From CAKVOD01 sp050872805 (GTDB lineage Bacteria; Bacillota; Clostridia; Christensenellales; UBA1242), in NCBI GenBank assembly GCA_050872805.1, contig JBNMHN010000076.1, forward strand, positions 1 to 6,271: DNA of 6,271 nt, read 5' to 3'. Positions 4,472-6,271 of the stretch are shown in pieces (the first letter of the stretch is position 1; each line of letters opens with the position of its first letter). The translations under genes were made by a program, and so were the position numbers. The notes under the pieces were generated by a model. It was not told the origin of the DNA. It did no database searches and worked only from the letters and a program-made list of their open reading frames with translations.

Positions 4472-6271
4472 TCAAACTTTGTGAGTCGTTTCAGCCATTA
4501 TGACTACTCTTACATATTTGTTTGTTGTGTCACTACGCGAAGTATATTCGTCGCTAATTGCTGTAGCGAGTGCCGTTAAATCTGAGGCAAAGATTGGCGC
4601 TGTTGCACATTTCCCTGGAATTGAACACTTATAGTTATAGCCACCTAAACTTGTATCAAATTCCCAATTAGATGTCAAATATTGTCCAAGATTGATAGTT
4701 GAATTTGCTCCAACATCGGTAGTTGCTGCTGTCCAAACTCCATTTGAATAAGTACCCCATTGCAATGCAACTGCAACTCTCACACCGACTGGAAAGTTGT
4801 TTGTAACGTATACGACGTATTTATTCAAACTATTTACAAATGCCGTTGCATTAGCCGATGACGAAACATCTCCGTAAATCATCCCTGACGTTTTTGTCAT
4901 TGAAATGTAATTAACATTAGTCCCTAGCTCTTCTCCTTCAGTTTTAAGTTCTGTACTTGTGTAATAATTTCCACTTGCAGAAGATTGACTACCATCAATC
5001 TTCAAAATATCAAGTTGTGAACCAATTGCATAGATTGCCTCAACCATAACCGAAAGTTTGAGAGCTTGATTTTTTGCATTTATTGCACTAATCATCTTAG
5101 CGAATTCTTTTTGTTCTTCAGTTGCGCTATTATCTGAGCTTGCTGTTGCAGGGAACTCAAGCAAAGCAGATGTTGCTTGTCCATTAGCCAAATTGTAGTT
5201 GTATGTCAATGATTGGTCTTCACTATTGAAACTGAAGCCGTCTCCATAGAATACACTTGGCGAGAACCCTAAAGCGTCCGTGTTTGGAACCCAATTATCA
5301 CCATTTAAAGTTCCCCACGCAAATGACAATGAAACTCTAACAAGTATATCACTTGAGTCGTTTGATTTAACTGCAAGTTTGCCCCATTTGCTTATTATTT
5401 CGGAAGCAGTATGCCCTTTTCCCGCATCCAAAATCATAGACGAAGTTGTACTGACGACTGTGCCATCCACCCCACTTACAGGTTTATAGTTTTCATTTGA
5501 ACCACTCAAAGCGCCTGTTGCTTGAATTACTTCAATAGTCTTATTATCAATAGTTTGGGCTGTTTGAATAGTTATTTCATACGTTCCACTTGTTTCGCTA
5601 TCAGATTTATACAACAATTCACTGCATGATTTAGGGGCAATCACAGTGCCCGATATACCAGTGTTTTCGCCCTCAATTTTTCCCCACGCGTCGCCATATT
5701 TAAAACCGACGCCAGTCGTTTTTACGAAAACAAACTTGTTTGTGTTGTTGTAAGAATATACTGCAAGATTTGCTAAATCTGAACCAGAAACTGAATATGT
5801 ACCTATTTTACCACTAACTTTTGTTCCAACATTTTGTAATGTTGTTTTATTTACCAAACTATAAACATCAGTTGCAACAATGTAGTCCTGCAATGTGAGG
5901 TCAATGGTCGTACTTTCTGCTGAGACACCATTATTTTTATTTGCGTCGTCAAGCGTTATGGTAACAGTTTCACCAATCGCAAGTTTATCAACCAATTGAT
6001 AGTACCCGGCATTTGGAAACCATTCAACTTGTCTATCTTTTTCCACTACTTTTGCGCCTTTAACCATCCATTCGCTTGAAGCAATTCTAAATTTTACATC
6101 AAGGTCTTGTTTGCCTTTGTTGGTGATTGTAAAAGAATTGTTTGTAGAAGATAAATCACCAGTATTGAAATGATACTTTTTCAAACCATTTTGAATGAGA
6201 GTGCAACTAGATTCTCCTAGAGCCCCTTCTATTTGTTCCGTGCTTCCCACTTTGACCACAACGGTTGGCAC
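4472..6271 (-). CDS. Large repetitive extracellular protein, C-terminal part (5' end outside window)
   Basis: The frame is open to the right edge; the GTG at 6271 is probably internal. The visible 599 residues end at TGA (4474-4472). The protein is rich in Ser, Thr, Asn, Val and Ala, poor in Cys (four), and predicted to be almost all beta strand, typical of secreted surface proteins. Four diverged modules can be seen at about 24-135, 150-250, 272-418 and 458-597. Each has a strand like L.V......V.V.V......W, a variable middle, a glycine turn, and a closing strand such as LKLSVMVEA or YVRVVIMAE. The last two are the clearest copies (VRVSLSFAWGT and VRVAVALQWGT). There is no LPxTG motif, transmembrane helix or choline-binding repeat at the C-terminus, so any anchoring must be N-terminal or non-covalent. 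The modules loosely recall TasA/camelysin-type fibre domains, but I cannot confirm that. The nearby secreted protease is a possible processing partner. Confidence 0.75.
   Translation of the reverse strand: MPTVVVKVGSTEQIEGALGESSCTLIQNGLKKYHFNTGDLSSTNNSFTITNKGKQDLDVKFRIASSEWMVKGAKVVEKDRQVEWFPNAGYYQLVDKLAIGETVTITLDDANKNNGVSAESTTIDLTLQDYIVATDVYSLVNKTTLQNVGTKVSGKIGTYSVSGSDLANLAVYSYNNTNKFVFVKTTGVGFKYGDAWGKIEGENTGISGTVIAPKSCSELLYKSDSETSGTYEITIQTAQTIDNKTIEVIQATGALSGSNENYKPVSGVDGTVVSTTSSMILDAGKGHTASEIISKWGKLAVKSNDSSDILVRVSLSFAWGTLNGDNWVPNTDALGFSPSVFYGDGFSFNSEDQSLTYNYNLANGQATSALLEFPATASSDNSATEEQKEFAKMISAINAKNQALKLSVMVEAIYAIGSQLDILKIDGSQSSASGNYYTSTELKTEGEELGTNVNYISMTKTSGMIYGDVSSSANATAFVNSLNKYVVYVTNNFPVGVRVAVALQWGTYSNGVWTAATTDVGANSTINLGQYLTSNWEFDTSLGGYNYKCSIPGKCATAPIFASDLTALATAISDEYTSRSDTTNKYVRVVIMAETTHKV
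4481..5458 (-). repeat. Two tandem diverged protein modules
   Basis: Residues 272-418 (5018-5458) and 458-597 (4481-4900) of the surface protein align along their length. Both contain TSSM or TSGM, then a helix-like stretch, then K.AV/KYVV, VRV.....WGT..NG..W, F or FD followed by YNY, and a final strand ending in VEA/AE. The offset is about 186 residues. The DNA copies have diverged strongly, so this is an old duplication visible at the protein level only. Confidence 0.6.

Noticed and set aside
5280..5489. Short + strand open frame
   Set aside because: Antisense to the repeat surface protein; no independent support.
1..6271. CRISPR array, toxin-antitoxin pair, retron or other defence module
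   Set aside because: No regularly spaced direct repeats, no small paired genes and no reverse transcriptase or nuclease motifs were seen on either strand.

Overview
The window looks like chromosome of an AT-rich, low-GC Gram-positive bacterium, probably an uncultured gut Clostridia-type lineage. This rests on base composition, the clostridial-style serine recombinase tail, TTGACA/TATAAT promoters, hairpin-plus-T-run terminators and Gram-positive surface proteins. UGA acts as a stop (the gene ending at 4472), so the standard bacterial code applies. No species can be named from the sequence alone.

Region 1 (1-740) is a mobile-element boundary. The 3' end of a large serine recombinase gene enters from the left on the + strand. 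It reads straight through an intact, oppositely oriented tRNA-Ser(UGA) gene (380-468) and stops inside that tRNA's own -10 box. The simplest reading is that an integrated element lies to the left, its recombinase is the last gene, and the tRNA 3' end is the attachment site. To the right come a consensus tRNA promoter, a 15-bp perfect palindrome, a roughly 44-codon gene remnant with unusually high GC, and a strong hairpin terminator just after the remnant's stop.

Region 2 (904-4146, - strand) is a 1080-residue membrane-anchored secreted metalloprotease of the M6 (immune inhibitor A-like) type. It has an N-terminal signal or anchor segment, an HExxHxxGxxD zinc site with a Met-turn, four to six beta-sandwich modules (some resembling carboxypeptidase-regulatory-like folds), a C-terminal transmembrane helix and a basic tail. 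It has its own promoter, with an inverted repeat overlapping the -35 box, and shares the terminator at 704-740.

Region 3 (4472-6271, - strand, open at the right edge) is the C-terminal 599 residues of a large repetitive extracellular protein built from about four diverged beta-sandwich modules, without a recognisable wall anchor. A strong terminator at 4292-4321 separates it from the protease gene, so the two surface genes are neighbours in the same direction but probably separate transcription units. Nothing in the window points to a defence system or a CRISPR array. The most unusual points are the recombinase/tRNA overlap and the two uncommon surface-protein architectures.
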